This document shows positions 52,708 through 61,307 of a DNA stretch of 64,000 bases, piece after piece. Numbering within the stretch: position 1 is the first letter of the stretch; each line of letters begins with the position of its first letter. The stretch lies in the NCBI RefSeq assembly GCF_034090345.1, contig NZ_JAXDSS010000069.1:1-64000 (forward strand), read 5' to 3'. Position numbers and translations under genes: made by a program. The notes beneath the pieces are model-generated. The model saw only the letters and a list, made by a program, of their open reading frames with translations, was not told the DNA's origin and did not search any database. The stretch is from Peptoniphilus sp034090345. Lineage in GTDB: Bacteria; Bacillota; Clostridia; Tissierellales; Peptoniphilaceae.

Positions 52708-53313
52708 ATGACTAATGATTATTTTGATAAAGTAGCTAAAATTTGGAATACAAAAGAAAGGGAAAATAGAACTTTCTCAATATATAAGAAAATTATAAAT
52801 ATATTTGAAGATGGTAGCGAAAAGAATGCTCTTGAAATTGGAGCGGGAGATGGATTGTTGGCAAGTCTTTTGGCTAAAGATCTTAAAGAGATTGATTGCA
52901 TAGACAGTTCTGAAATGATGAGGGAAGAGACTGACAATAGGTTGGAGCAATTAGAAATAGAAAATGTAAAGGTGTATGATGAAAATTATTTAGAGGCGAC
53001 ATTAAAAAAATATGACTTTATATATTCTTTGACAGCTTTTCATCATATAGTGGATATAGAGTCTGAACTGAATTTAGTAAAGAGACATTTAAAACCAAAT
53101 GGTAAGTTTATATTGATGGATTTGGACATTGTGCCAGCTTCTTTTCATAAAGATCTACCTGATTTTGATGGACATGATGGATTTTCTAGGGAAGAGATGG
53201 AAACATATTTTAGAAATGTAAAATTTGAACCATTAAATTATGAAATCCTATGGGAAGGCAGGAAGGGTGAAATTGATTTTAGAATATTTTTAATGGAAGG
53301 TATAGTTTCCTAA
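52708..53313 (+). CDS. Class I SAM-dependent methyltransferase
   Basis: 201 residues. SAM motif ALEIGAGDGLLASLLA, CIDSSEMMREE and YSLTAFHHIVDIESEL, FILMDLD fit the small-molecule (Methyltransf_11/25) type. AGGAG lies upstream. It stands alone between accessory debris and the convergent Fec-type operon; substrate unknown. Confidence 0.85.
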   Translation: MTNDYFDKVAKIWNTKERENRTFSIYKKIINIFEDGSEKNALEIGAGDGLLASLLAKDLKEIDCIDSSEMMREETDNRLEQLEIENVKVYDENYLEATLKKYDFIYSLTAFHHIVDIESELNLVKRHLKPNGKFILMDLDIVPASFHKDLPDFDGHDGFSREEMETYFRNVKFEPLNYEILWEGRKGEIDFRIFLMEGIVS

Positions 53314-53337
53314 TTAAAATAGTTTTACAACATAAAA

Positions 53338-53368
53338 CCAGGAGTTAGATTAAATGCTCCTGGGTTTA
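53338..53368. terminator. Bidirectional terminator between methyltransferase and Fec-type operon
   Basis: CCAGGAG/CTCCTGG perfect 7-bp stem (extended by flanking A/T pairs), with GGTTTAA on one side and, on the minus strand, GGTTTTAT on the other. Confidence 0.75.
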
Positions 53369-54466
53369 AGTCTCTTCAGATATACTGTTTTCTAAAATTT
53401 TATCTATTTGTTCATTTTTTAAATCGTAGATATAGAATAGTTTATAAAAATCTTTTACTTCTTCTTTTATATTAACATCATATTTTTCAGGATATAGAAG
53501 ATTTCCAAGCCATGTAATACCTATAATTCTGTTTACTGATGGAGGGTCTGCTAAGAAACCGTATGGTTCGGATGGAACTCTATATACTTTACCGTTCTTA
53601 ACTGCATCAAGATTTGCCCAAGTTGGGTCTGTAGTTATCATGTCGTAAAGATTTTGGTTATCTGCAAGAATTACTTGAGGATTCCAACCTATAAGTTGTT
53701 CCATAGATATCTCGCTTCCGCCACCTTTTGATTGAGCTTCTACTTCTGCAACGTTTTTAGCACCAACTAAATTTAGAACTTCTGAATGGAAGGATTCTTT
53801 AGCATTTGTATTGAGTCCGGCATCTCCCATAGCCCAGTAAACTGAAATTTTTTCTTCTTCTGGGATGTTTATTTTTTTAGCACTTTCTATTACATTTTTA
53901 GAATATTCAGCTAATTTATCTATCTTAGAAGTATCTCCAATAATTTCGCCGAGCTTTTGATATGCATCAGCCATTGTTTCAAGGCTTGCTTCTACAAACA
54001 CCACAGGTATATTTATTTGATTTTGTAGATTATCCATATCTTCAACTATAGTTTTTTTAGCTTCTCCTATATCTATAACTAAATCTGGAGAGTTTTTAAC
54101 TAATTCTTCCATATTTAAATTTGAATTCTTTCCGTAGAATTGTCCAAAGATAGGAAGTTCAGTAATGCTTGAAAGATATTCTTTTTGATTATCTGTTACA
54201 GGTTTTGCTAATCCGGCTAGTTTTTCGGAATTAGAAGTATAGAGAACTATTTGTGCAAGAGGACCGGATGGGGCAATTTTGGATATTGTGTTGGGAATTT
54301 CAACTTCTCTGCCAACTGAGTCCACAATAGTTCTTGTTCCACTAACATCTGCAGTTTGTGTAGTCTCTTTAGAATTATTGGCAGTTTCTTGTTTCTGACA
54401 TCCAACTACAATAAAATTAAAGAGTAGGGTCACGGCTAACAATTTGAATAATAGTTTTTTATTCAT
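53366..54466 (-). CDS. Iron/siderophore-type ABC transporter substrate-binding lipoprotein
   Basis: 366 residues. Lipoprotein signal NKKLLFKLLAVTLLFNFIVV then GCQKQ (acylated Cys23). The mature protein has the class III fold of FepB/BtuF-like proteins: TRTIVDSVGREVEIP, IAPSGPLAQIVLY, long helix near 195 and IGWNPQVILAD, NGKVYRVPSEPYGFLADPPSVNRIIGITWL. Substrate could be a siderophore, haem or cobalamin. It is last in the operon, 53 bp after the ATPase gene, behind a palindrome. Confidence 0.9.
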   Translation of the reverse strand: MNKKLLFKLLAVTLLFNFIVVGCQKQETANNSKETTQTADVSGTRTIVDSVGREVEIPNTISKIAPSGPLAQIVLYTSNSEKLAGLAKPVTDNQKEYLSSITELPIFGQFYGKNSNLNMEELVKNSPDLVIDIGEAKKTIVEDMDNLQNQINIPVVFVEASLETMADAYQKLGEIIGDTSKIDKLAEYSKNVIESAKKINIPEEEKISVYWAMGDAGLNTNAKESFHSEVLNLVGAKNVAEVEAQSKGGGSEISMEQLIGWNPQVILADNQNLYDMITTDPTWANLDAVKNGKVYRVPSEPYGFLADPPSVNRIIGITWLGNLLYPEKYDVNIKEEVKDFYKLFYIYDLKNEQIDKILENSISEET

Positions 54467-54490
54467 CTTATAACTCCTTTAAAATATATT

Positions 54491-54512
54491 TTAAAACGAT
54501 AAATCGTTTTAA
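54491..54512. repeat. 22-bp inverted repeat in ATPase-SBP gap
   Basis: TTAAAACGAT and ATCGTTTTAA around AA: perfect 10-bp arms. It lies between two genes of one operon. It could be a processing or attenuation hairpin that adjusts SBP abundance, or an operator. Confidence 0.7.
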
Positions 54513-54519
54513 TAAAAAT

Positions 54520-55308
54520 TTAATATTGTCGATAAGTTTTCAAATCAGGTAGAATAACTTTTTGATTTGAATCTTCTATGTTACGTATAAGTATTGGGAT
54601 TTGATATATATTTGACAGTAGAGATTCGGTCAAAATATCATGTGTGTTACCGTATGCTATAGCAGAGCCGTAATTTAAAATTAAAACCTTATCAGCAAAT
54701 ATTTGGGCATGTTCAGGATTGTGAGTAGAAAATAAAATTAGGTATCCTTGTTTAGAAAGGTTTGATATATATTCCATAACTTTTATTTGATTGCCATAAT
54801 CTAAACTTGAACAAGGTTCGTCCATAATTATGATTTTTGATTGTTGGGCAATAGCTCTTGCTATTAGAACTAGCTGTTTTTCTCCACCGGATAATTCGTT
54901 AAATTTTCTATGTCTAAGATATCTTAAATTTAATGAATTGATGGCAAAATCAACTAATTCATATGACTTCTTATTGGGCATTTCAAAAGTGTTAAGAGAT
55001 GAGTTAGTTCCCATAAGCACCATTTCTTCCACGCTAAAAGTGAAAATTTTATTTTGACTTTGCGGGATATAGGATATAGTTTTAGCTAATTCTTTTACAG
55101 ATAGTTTTTTAATATTTACACCGTCTACTGAAATAGTTCCTAAATAATTTTTAAGAATTCCCAATATTATTTTGAACAAAGTGCTTTTACCAACACCGTT
55201 TTTACCAAGTATAGCTACTAAACTATTTGAATTGGCTTCAAAAGAAACATTTTTTAAAACTTCATGAGTTCGATATTTAAAAGAGATGTTTTCAATTTTA
55301 AGATTCAT
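54520..55308 (-). CDS. FecE-like ABC transporter ATP-binding protein
   Basis: 262 residues. Walker A GKNGVGKST, signature LSGGEKQLVLIARA, Walker B IIIMDEPCSSLD, H-loop STHNPEH. Belongs to iron/B12-type importers. AGAGGTGA ribosome site and start directly after the permease stop. Confidence 0.93.
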   Translation of the reverse strand: MNLKIENISFKYRTHEVLKNVSFEANSNSLVAILGKNGVGKSTLFKIILGILKNYLGTISVDGVNIKKLSVKELAKTISYIPQSQNKIFTFSVEEMVLMGTNSSLNTFEMPNKKSYELVDFAINSLNLRYLRHRKFNELSGGEKQLVLIARAIAQQSKIIIMDEPCSSLDYGNQIKVMEYISNLSKQGYLILFSTHNPEHAQIFADKVLILNYGSAIAYGNTHDILTESLLSNIYQIPILIRNIEDSNQKVILPDLKTYRQY

Positions 55309-56322
55309 TTAATTCACCTCTCGACTCATTAGGTATATAAAAAATGGAGCTCCAATAAATGATGTCAAAATTCCTATTGGGATCTCACTTGTTGAAAGTA
55401 GTCTTGAAAAATTATCAACTATTAATAAAAATGAACTTCCAATTAGCATAGATGCAGGAAGAACTTTTCTCATATCGATACCAAAAAATATTTTTGCAAT
55501 GTGGGGAATGACGAGTCCTATCCAACCAATTATACCGCTTACAGAAACACACACAGCTGTTATTAATGTAGTTGATAGAATTGCTATAATTCGCAATTTT
55601 TCTGGGTTAACACCAAGAGAATGCGCTTCTTCATCACCAAATGCAAGTATGTTTAATTTCCATCTAATTAATAAAAGAATTAATACACCAATTGATATTA
55701 TGGGCAGACAAAAAAAGAAGTCATCTAATTTTGATGAATTTAAAGAGCCCATCAGCCAATAGGTGATAGCTGGCAGTTCACTTGTCGGATCTGCTATTAA
55801 CTTTAATAAGGATAGAGCAGATGAGAAGATAGAACTCACCATCATTCCAGTAAGTACAAGTCCAATATCTCTGTTTTTATTTATTTTTTTTGAAATGAAT
55901 ATAACAATTAAGATAGATAACGTACCAATGGCAAAAGAAATTAAAGTTGTGGAGAGTCTATTAAAACCCATTAAAATACCAAGTGCGGCACCAAATCCAG
56001 CACTGCTTGAAGCACCTAACACATCAGGGGATACCATAGGATTGTGGAAGACTGCTTGTAGGGTAGCTCCGGATATAGAGAGTCCAACTCCAACTAAAAT
56101 TCCAACTAAAATTCTAGGGAGCCTAATATTATAAAGAACAGTATATATATTTGGATCCAACTTAAAATTAAATCCGAATAAGTTATTTAAAATACTCTTT
56201 GATAAATCTTTAAGAGAAATATTATATCTTCCAACACAAAATGAAAAAGATATAACAAAAATCAAAATAACTAAAAGTATAATAAACATCCAATGATACT
56301 TTTTTAAAATTTGTTTAGTCAT
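55309..56322 (-). CDS. FecCD-type ABC transporter permease
   Basis: 337 residues, about ten membrane helices. ISGATLQAVFHNPMVSPDVLGASSSAGFGAALG, and the coupling helix with SGIIGWIGLVIPHIAKIF are typical of FecCD/BtuC permeases. Start at 56322 chosen for GGAG 6 bp upstream; ATG 56334 has no site. It overlaps the NTPase gene by 8 bp. Only one permease gene, so it must act as homodimer. Confidence 0.93.
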   Translation of the reverse strand: MTKQILKKYHWMFIILLVILIFVISFSFCVGRYNISLKDLSKSILNNLFGFNFKLDPNIYTVLYNIRLPRILVGILVGVGLSISGATLQAVFHNPMVSPDVLGASSSAGFGAALGILMGFNRLSTTLISFAIGTLSILIVIFISKKINKNRDIGLVLTGMMVSSIFSSALSLLKLIADPTSELPAITYWLMGSLNSSKLDDFFFCLPIISIGVLILLLIRWKLNILAFGDEEAHSLGVNPEKLRIIAILSTTLITAVCVSVSGIIGWIGLVIPHIAKIFFGIDMRKVLPASMLIGSSFLLIVDNFSRLLSTSEIPIGILTSFIGAPFFIYLMSREVN

Positions 56323-56950
56323 TTGTTTCTCCATAATTTAAATATTTGCCTATAATTTCAAAAGTTAAATAAGGTTCATTTAGGTTGTTCTGAGTAATAA
56401 GATCGAAATTTGCAAGGTGTTTCTCTAAAATTTTTCTCTTAGATAGAATTTCATCAGCTAATTTATTTGAAGATTTAAGCATATTATTAAATTGCTTTTG
56501 AAGTTTATACACAACAATTAAATTTTCATTAGAATTAAAAATTTCTATAAGAGCACTTAAGATTTTTGAATTCAATAGTTCTTTTCCACCTATTTCATCT
56601 ATTACTATTAAATCGGAATTTAAGTCTATGTAATTTAGAAAGTATTTTTCAAAAATATCTTGATTAAATAAATATTTGTCATCAATCGTTTTTAAAAAGA
56701 CTTCATCTATAACGATTTCATTATAATTGCATTTTAAAATACTATCTGAAGAATGGTTACAAAAGTATAAATCAAGTGCTTTATTTATTTCGATTAATAT
56801 GTATCCATAGACTTTATTATCTTTGTAAACTCTTCTCGTCGTGTATCCGGAAATACTGTTATAATTTTTTCTGTTTTCAAATAGATATTGAAGAAGAGAT
56901 GTACTTTTTCCAACTCCACTTTTTAAACTTAACATAAGATTATTTTTCAT
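56315..56950 (-). CDS. P-loop NTPase (THEP1-like) heading Fec-type operon
   Basis: 211 residues. N-terminal P-loop SLKSGVGKSTSLLQYL, in which the first Gly of GxxxxGK[ST] is replaced (Leu9), then GYTTRRV at about 37 and Walker B LIVIDEIGGKELLN near 112, the pattern of the THEP1/NTPase_1 family. It is first gene of the operon and overlaps the permease gene, so it belongs functionally to it. A gene of this kind in an iron/cobalamin importer operon is unexpected. AGGTG ribosome site; canonical promoter. Confidence 0.75.
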   Translation of the reverse strand: MKNNLMLSLKSGVGKSTSLLQYLFENRKNYNSISGYTTRRVYKDNKVYGYILIEINKALDLYFCNHSSDSILKCNYNEIVIDEVFLKTIDDKYLFNQDIFEKYFLNYIDLNSDLIVIDEIGGKELLNSKILSALIEIFNSNENLIVVYKLQKQFNNMLKSSNKLADEILSKRKILEKHLANFDLITQNNLNEPYLTFEIIGKYLNYGETND

Positions 56951-56998
56951 TTTACACCTAAATAAAATTCTTATTACTTAAATTTTTAATGCAAATAT

Positions 56999-57027
56999 AT
57001 TATAAATTTAAACGAGTTATTTGTCAA
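56999..57027 (-). promoter_or_regulatory. Sigma-A promoter of Fec-type operon
   Basis: Minus strand: TTGACA, 17 bp, TATAAT, 49 bp before the NTPase start. A perfect consensus; no Fur-type 19-bp box is evident. Confidence 0.85.
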
Positions 57028-57059
57028 AAGTATTCGAAAGGGGATTTTAAAATAAAAAT

Positions 57060-57099
57060 AAAGCAGATCGTCCTCTAAATAATAGAGCCAATCCGCTTT
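57060..57099 (-). terminator. Terminator of cstA
   Basis: Minus strand: AAAGCGGAT and CTCTA pair with TAGAG and ATC-TGCTTT (small internal loop), then TATTTTTATTTT. It lies 30 bp after the cstA stop. Confidence 0.75.
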
Positions 57100-57129
57100 A
57101 AATTATAAACTTACTAAATTAATATAAAA

Positions 57130-58599
57130 CTAGTTGTCTAGCTTTTGTATATATTCTTTTCTTGAATTTGACTTTTTAATCACAAACCATACAAATATAA
57201 ATGCTACTATAATACCAACAATATAACTAGCTGTATATCCTTCAATACCTAATCTTTTATCTAAAGAGAATCCAAGATCAGCATGGAATATATAACTTGT
57301 TACTATAAATGTATAGAAAATACCTGGTATTAAAGAAATATAATAGTTTTTGTTATGAGCTTTCAAGTAGATAGATATCATTAATAGTGCAAATACAGCT
57401 ACTAATTGATTAGTAAAACCGAAGTATCTCCAAAGCATATTGAATCCACCTGCATTTGTTTTAGCAAAGAATAGAATTAAAACTGCAGGAATAAAGATTA
57501 TTACAGAAAGGATTACTCTCTTTATAGCAACTGATTGGTCAATATTAAATTGTTCTGCAATCATAAGTCTTAGCGCTCTAAAAGCAGTATCTCCACTTGT
57601 TATTGGAAGTACAATTACTCCTATTATAGCAAGAAGACCACCTATGCTACCCATAAATCTTTTAGAAATTTCACCAACCATTAAAGTTGCAGTAGTATCA
57701 ACAGGAGCAGTAGTGTTAAATAAAACCATAGCACCTGCAGCCCAACACATAGCAATGAAACCTTCAGCAAGCATCATGTTATAGAAAGTTTGACGACCTT
57801 CTTTTTCGCTCTTAACAGTTCTAGAGATTAGAGTTGCTTGTGAACCGTGGAAACCTGACATTATACCACAAGCTACTGTTATAAAGAAAACAGGTATGAA
57901 TGATTGAGCAGCAGGGTGTTCGGAAATCAAAGCTCCTGAAGTGATAGGATGAAGGTCAGCTCCACCGGTTAAAAGAACTCCAATGAAAACACCAATTGCA
58001 GAAATTCCAAGGAATGCTCCAAATATTGGATATACCCGTCCTATAATAGCATCAATAGGGAATAGTGTAGCTATAATATAGTAAAGTAAAATACAAGCAT
58101 ATACTATCCATATTACATTTGAGTTGATATCCATGTGAAGAATATTATTTACAATTAAATCTCCAGGTGTGTAAATAAAAACAACACCGGTTAGAAGCAT
58201 TAGAATCCAAATAATGATATTGTAAATTTTATTTGTTCCCGTGCCAACATACTTTTTCATAAGTGTTGGAACTTGAGCTCCATCATTTCTCATAGAAATC
58301 ATACCAACAAAATAATCATGTAAAGATCCTGCAAAAACACAACCTATAGGTATTGTTAAAAATGCAATAGGTCCAAAAAGGATACCTTGTATAGGGCCTA
58401 AGATAGGTCCTGTACCAGCAATATTTAAAAGTTCAATAAGTTGATTTTTCCATTTTTTCATTCCTACATAGTCCACGCCATCGGCTTTAGCGATAGCGGG
58501 TGTAACACGGTCATCTGGACCAAACACATTTTCGCAATATTTTCCATATGCGAATCCACATACTATTAAAATCAAAACACCGATTAAAAATAATACCAT
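57130..58599 (-). CDS. cstA: Carbon starvation protein CstA-like peptide/pyruvate transporter
   Basis: 489 residues from ATG 58599, which has GAGGAGGAAG upstream; an in-frame ATG at 58632 precedes this site. About fourteen membrane helices. FGPDDRVTPAIAKADGVDYVGMKKW, NIAGTGPILGPIQGILFGP and SMRNDGAQVPTLMKKYVG are CstA signatures. Such proteins import peptides or pyruvate. The C-terminus is that of the shorter CstA form. Confidence 0.94.
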   Translation of the reverse strand: MVLFLIGVLILIVCGFAYGKYCENVFGPDDRVTPAIAKADGVDYVGMKKWKNQLIELLNIAGTGPILGPIQGILFGPIAFLTIPIGCVFAGSLHDYFVGMISMRNDGAQVPTLMKKYVGTGTNKIYNIIIWILMLLTGVVFIYTPGDLIVNNILHMDINSNVIWIVYACILLYYIIATLFPIDAIIGRVYPIFGAFLGISAIGVFIGVLLTGGADLHPITSGALISEHPAAQSFIPVFFITVACGIMSGFHGSQATLISRTVKSEKEGRQTFYNMMLAEGFIAMCWAAGAMVLFNTTAPVDTTATLMVGEISKRFMGSIGGLLAIIGVIVLPITSGDTAFRALRLMIAEQFNIDQSVAIKRVILSVIIFIPAVLILFFAKTNAGGFNMLWRYFGFTNQLVAVFALLMISIYLKAHNKNYYISLIPGIFYTFIVTSYIFHADLGFSLDKRLGIEGYTASYIVGIIVAFIFVWFVIKKSNSRKEYIQKLDN

Positions 58600-58677
58600 A
58601 AACTTCTTCCTCCTCAAATATAGTTTATACATTATAAATTTAATATATAAAAGCTATTAAATCAAGCTTTTATAAAG

Positions 58678-58700
58678 AAAAAAGGACTCATTTAGAGTCC
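58678..58700 (-). terminator. Terminator of MOSC gene
   Basis: Minus strand: GGACTC, 5-nt loop, GAGTCC, T6; it includes the stop codon of the MOSC gene. Confidence 0.85.
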
Positions 58701-59119
58701 ATGATTTCGATAGAATCTCCCACGGAGATTAAACCGCCTTTAATAACTTTTGTGAAAATCCCCTCAAGTGGCATAACACATTTACCCACAGTTTGCTTAA
58801 TAGCACAACCTTTGTGACATTCTTTTCCTATTTGAGTAACTTCTTGAATAGTTTCTCCTATTTTTAACAAAGTTCCAATAGGAAGTTCATACAAGACGAT
58901 TCCTTCGGTAGTCAAATTTTCAGCGAAATCTCCGTATTTAAGATTTAAGCCTTCCATTTTATTAAAACTTTCAACACCTAATAAACTAACTTGTCTGTGC
59001 CATTTACCTGCATGAGCATCATCCTTAAGACCAAAATTTTCTATAAATTCTCCTGAATCTTGAGGTATTTTTACTACGCCCTTTGTATCTGATTTATTTA
59101 TCGATATAACTTTTGCCAT
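58688..59119 (-). CDS. MOSC domain-containing protein
   Basis: 143 residues from ATG 59119 (AGGTGATT upstream); the longer reading from 59167 has no ribosome site. MOSC fold with GDFAENLTTEGIVLYELPIGTLLKIGE and the conserved Cys region IGKECHKGCAIKQTVGKCVMP. MOSC proteins handle sulfur transfer or molybdenum cofactor. No moa genes are here, so its role is unknown. Confidence 0.88.
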   Translation of the reverse strand: MAKVISINKSDTKGVVKIPQDSGEFIENFGLKDDAHAGKWHRQVSLLGVESFNKMEGLNLKYGDFAENLTTEGIVLYELPIGTLLKIGETIQEVTQIGKECHKGCAIKQTVGKCVMPLEGIFTKVIKGGLISVGDSIEIMDSK

Positions 59120-59276
59120 TGAATCACCTGATATTTCTAAATTGAATTTTAATATATTATACGGCATTTAAAAATTTACCTCAACTTTTAATTAAATTCA
59201 AAACTTGACTTATTAAGCTAAAAATTATAAATTAAATTAGAAATTAAAATTAAAAGAAAAGATTGAGGATATAAAA

Positions 59277-59714
59277 ATGATTTCATATGTTTTGTTGACA
59301 TCAATGGTTTTAGGAATAATATACAATGGATGTAGTTATTTAAAAAATGAACATCATGCTAAAATTATGCCGCATAAGATTGCAATATCAGGGTTTTTAT
59401 TGATGGCAATTTTGGTTGTATTTTTTAAATTCAGCACATTAGAGAAAATAAATTTAATAGTTGGAATGGTTGGATGGCTATTTTTTATATCAGGATTTTT
59501 TGCAGAAGGATTTTCTAAAGGTGGAATAATAGTAACTCCAAATTCACTATTTATTTCTATATTTGTCAGATGGAATGATATTAAAAATTTAAAATTTACA
59601 AAATTAAAAAATGGAAACCACTTGGTTAATTTAAAAATAAGTGGTTGGGATATTAGACAAGTATATGGTGAAGAGGAAAGTAAAATTTTAAAGAATTTTT
59701 CTAAAAATAAGTAA
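59277..59714 (+). CDS. Small membrane protein, DUF5673-like
   Basis: 145 residues. Three hydrophobic segments (about 1-18, 35-53, 61-80) and a cytoplasmic part GGIIVTPNSLFISIFVRWNDIKNLKF, a PH-like beta domain often seen in proteins that read membrane state. No clear family. GAGGAT precedes the ATG. It lies before the T-box leader. Confidence 0.55.
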   Translation: MISYVLLTSMVLGIIYNGCSYLKNEHHAKIMPHKIAISGFLLMAILVVFFKFSTLEKINLIVGMVGWLFFISGFFAEGFSKGGIIVTPNSLFISIFVRWNDIKNLKFTKLKNGNHLVNLKISGWDIRQVYGEEESKILKNFSKNK

Positions 59715-59774
59715 GCAGTTATATTTGTCAGGTGATAGATGGATATATGACAAAAAATAATTTAAATTAAACAC

Positions 59775-59803
59775 TTGACAGAATAAGATATAGAGTTTAA
59801 TAT
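59775..59803 (+). promoter_or_regulatory. Sigma-A promoter of T-box/argGH
   Basis: TTGACA, 17 bp, TAATAT; about 260 nt of leader lie between it and argG. Confidence 0.85.
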
Positions 59804-59814
59804 ATACGAAATAT

Positions 59815-60054
59815 AAAAAAATCTATGAAATGGGTGCTTCTCATATAGATTAAAAGCGATCTGAGTAGAGTGTGAGTCAGAAAATTGAAGTGAGAGTAAG
59901 CAGTAGGACCATGGAGATTGCAGTGCGAGAGCTCGAGCATTGCACGTAAAGTTGTCGTTAAACTATGAGTGGGGTTATTTATTTTACCCAATTGGAGTGG
60001 TACCGCGGATATTCGTCTCTTTCTATCTTTAATGATGGAAAGAGACGTTTTTTT
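59815..60054 (+). promoter_or_regulatory. T-box riboswitch leader of argGH
   Basis: The conserved T-box core GGAGTGGTACCGCGG (59994-60008) pairs the tRNA acceptor end; the bulge TGGT is complementary to NCCA. It precedes an intrinsic terminator (CGTCTCTTTC at 60014-60023 with GAAAGAGACG at 60038-60047, then T7). A stem I region with several paired segments lies at about 59820-59940. Uncharged tRNA would favour the antiterminator. The specifier codon cannot be read with confidence; arginine is expected from the genes controlled. Confidence 0.88.
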
Positions 60055-60071
60055 ATTACAGGGAGGAAAAT

Positions 60072-61307
60072 ATGGAATACAATATAATGAAAAATTTGGA
60101 ACTTAAAAAGGTAGTGCTAGCTTATTCTGGTGGGTTGGATACATCAGTTATGATAGCATGGCTAAAAGAAAATTTTGGTTGTGAAGTAATAGCAGTTTCA
60201 GGAAATGTAGGTCAAGAATCAGAGCTTGATGGCCTTGAAGAAAAAGCATTAAATTCGGGGGCTTCAAAGTTATATATAGAAGATATACAAAAGGAATTTG
60301 TTGAAGACTTTGTATTCAATACTCTAAAAGCAGGAGCTAAATACGAAAATCAATATTTACTGGGGACAGCTTTTGCAAGACCTATAATAGCAAGACGTAT
60401 GATAGAGATAGCACATAAAGAAGGTGCAGATGCAATTGTACACGGTTGCACAGGAAAGGGGAATGATCAAGTTAGATTTGAAACTACAATTAGACACTTT
60501 GACCCTGAAATAAAAATAGTTGCACCTTGGAGATTTTGGGAAATAAAATCTCGTGAAGAAGAAGAAGCTTATGCAGCACAAAGAAATATTCCTATAAATA
60601 AAAATAATGGCTCAGCATATTCAGAAGATAGAAATTTATGGCATATTTCTCACGAGGGTTTGGAAATAGAAAATCCTGCAAATGCTCCTAAATATGATAA
60701 TTTCTTAACTCTTTCTAAAAAGTTTGAAGATGCTAAAGATGAAGCTGAAGAAATTATAATTGAATTCGTAGAGGGAGTCCCGGTTTCTTTAAATGGAGAA
60801 AAATTGGATGGAGTGTCATTAATCAAAAAATTAAATAAAATTGGCGGAGAACACGCAATTGGAATAGACGATATTATTGAAAATAGAATAACGGGAATAA
60901 AGGTAAGAGGTATATATGAAAATCCGGCAGGTTCAATATTGTATAGAGCACATGAAATTTTAGAATCTCTAACGCTTGATGGAGATACTTTGAAGTTCAA
61001 ACAAATGTTGGCTCTTAAATATGCAGATGAAGTTTATAAGGGACTTTGGTATTCAAAATTAAGAGAGTCTCTTCAATCATTTGTAGATGAGACACAAAAG
61101 AGAGTTAGTGGGACGGTAAAACTAAAGTTATATAAGGGTAATATAATTCCTAATGGAGTTGAGTCAAAATATTCTCTATTTTCAGAAGAGTTTGCAACTT
61201 TTGGAGAAGATGGAGTTTATGACCAATATGACTCTCAAGGTTTCGTAAATTTATTTGCTCTACCTTTAAAAATAGAAGCTATACAAAGCAGAAAGAATGG
61301 ATGGTAA
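60072..61307 (+). CDS. argG: Argininosuccinate synthase
   Basis: 411 residues, standard length. LAYSGGLDTSVMIAWL (ATP pyrophosphatase loop), CTGKGNDQVRFE and YSEDRNLWHISHEGLEIENP. Joins citrulline and aspartate. GGAGG lies upstream; the terminal ATGG overlaps argH. With argH it makes arginine from citrulline, controlled by the T-box. Confidence 0.97.
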   Translation: MEYNIMKNLELKKVVLAYSGGLDTSVMIAWLKENFGCEVIAVSGNVGQESELDGLEEKALNSGASKLYIEDIQKEFVEDFVFNTLKAGAKYENQYLLGTAFARPIIARRMIEIAHKEGADAIVHGCTGKGNDQVRFETTIRHFDPEIKIVAPWRFWEIKSREEEEAYAAQRNIPINKNNGSAYSEDRNLWHISHEGLEIENPANAPKYDNFLTLSKKFEDAKDEAEEIIIEFVEGVPVSLNGEKLDGVSLIKKLNKIGGEHAIGIDDIIENRITGIKVRGIYENPAGSILYRAHEILESLTLDGDTLKFKQMLALKYADEVYKGLWYSKLRESLQSFVDETQKRVSGTVKLKLYKGNIIPNGVESKYSLFSEEFATFGEDGVYDQYDSQGFVNLFALPLKIEAIQSRKNGW

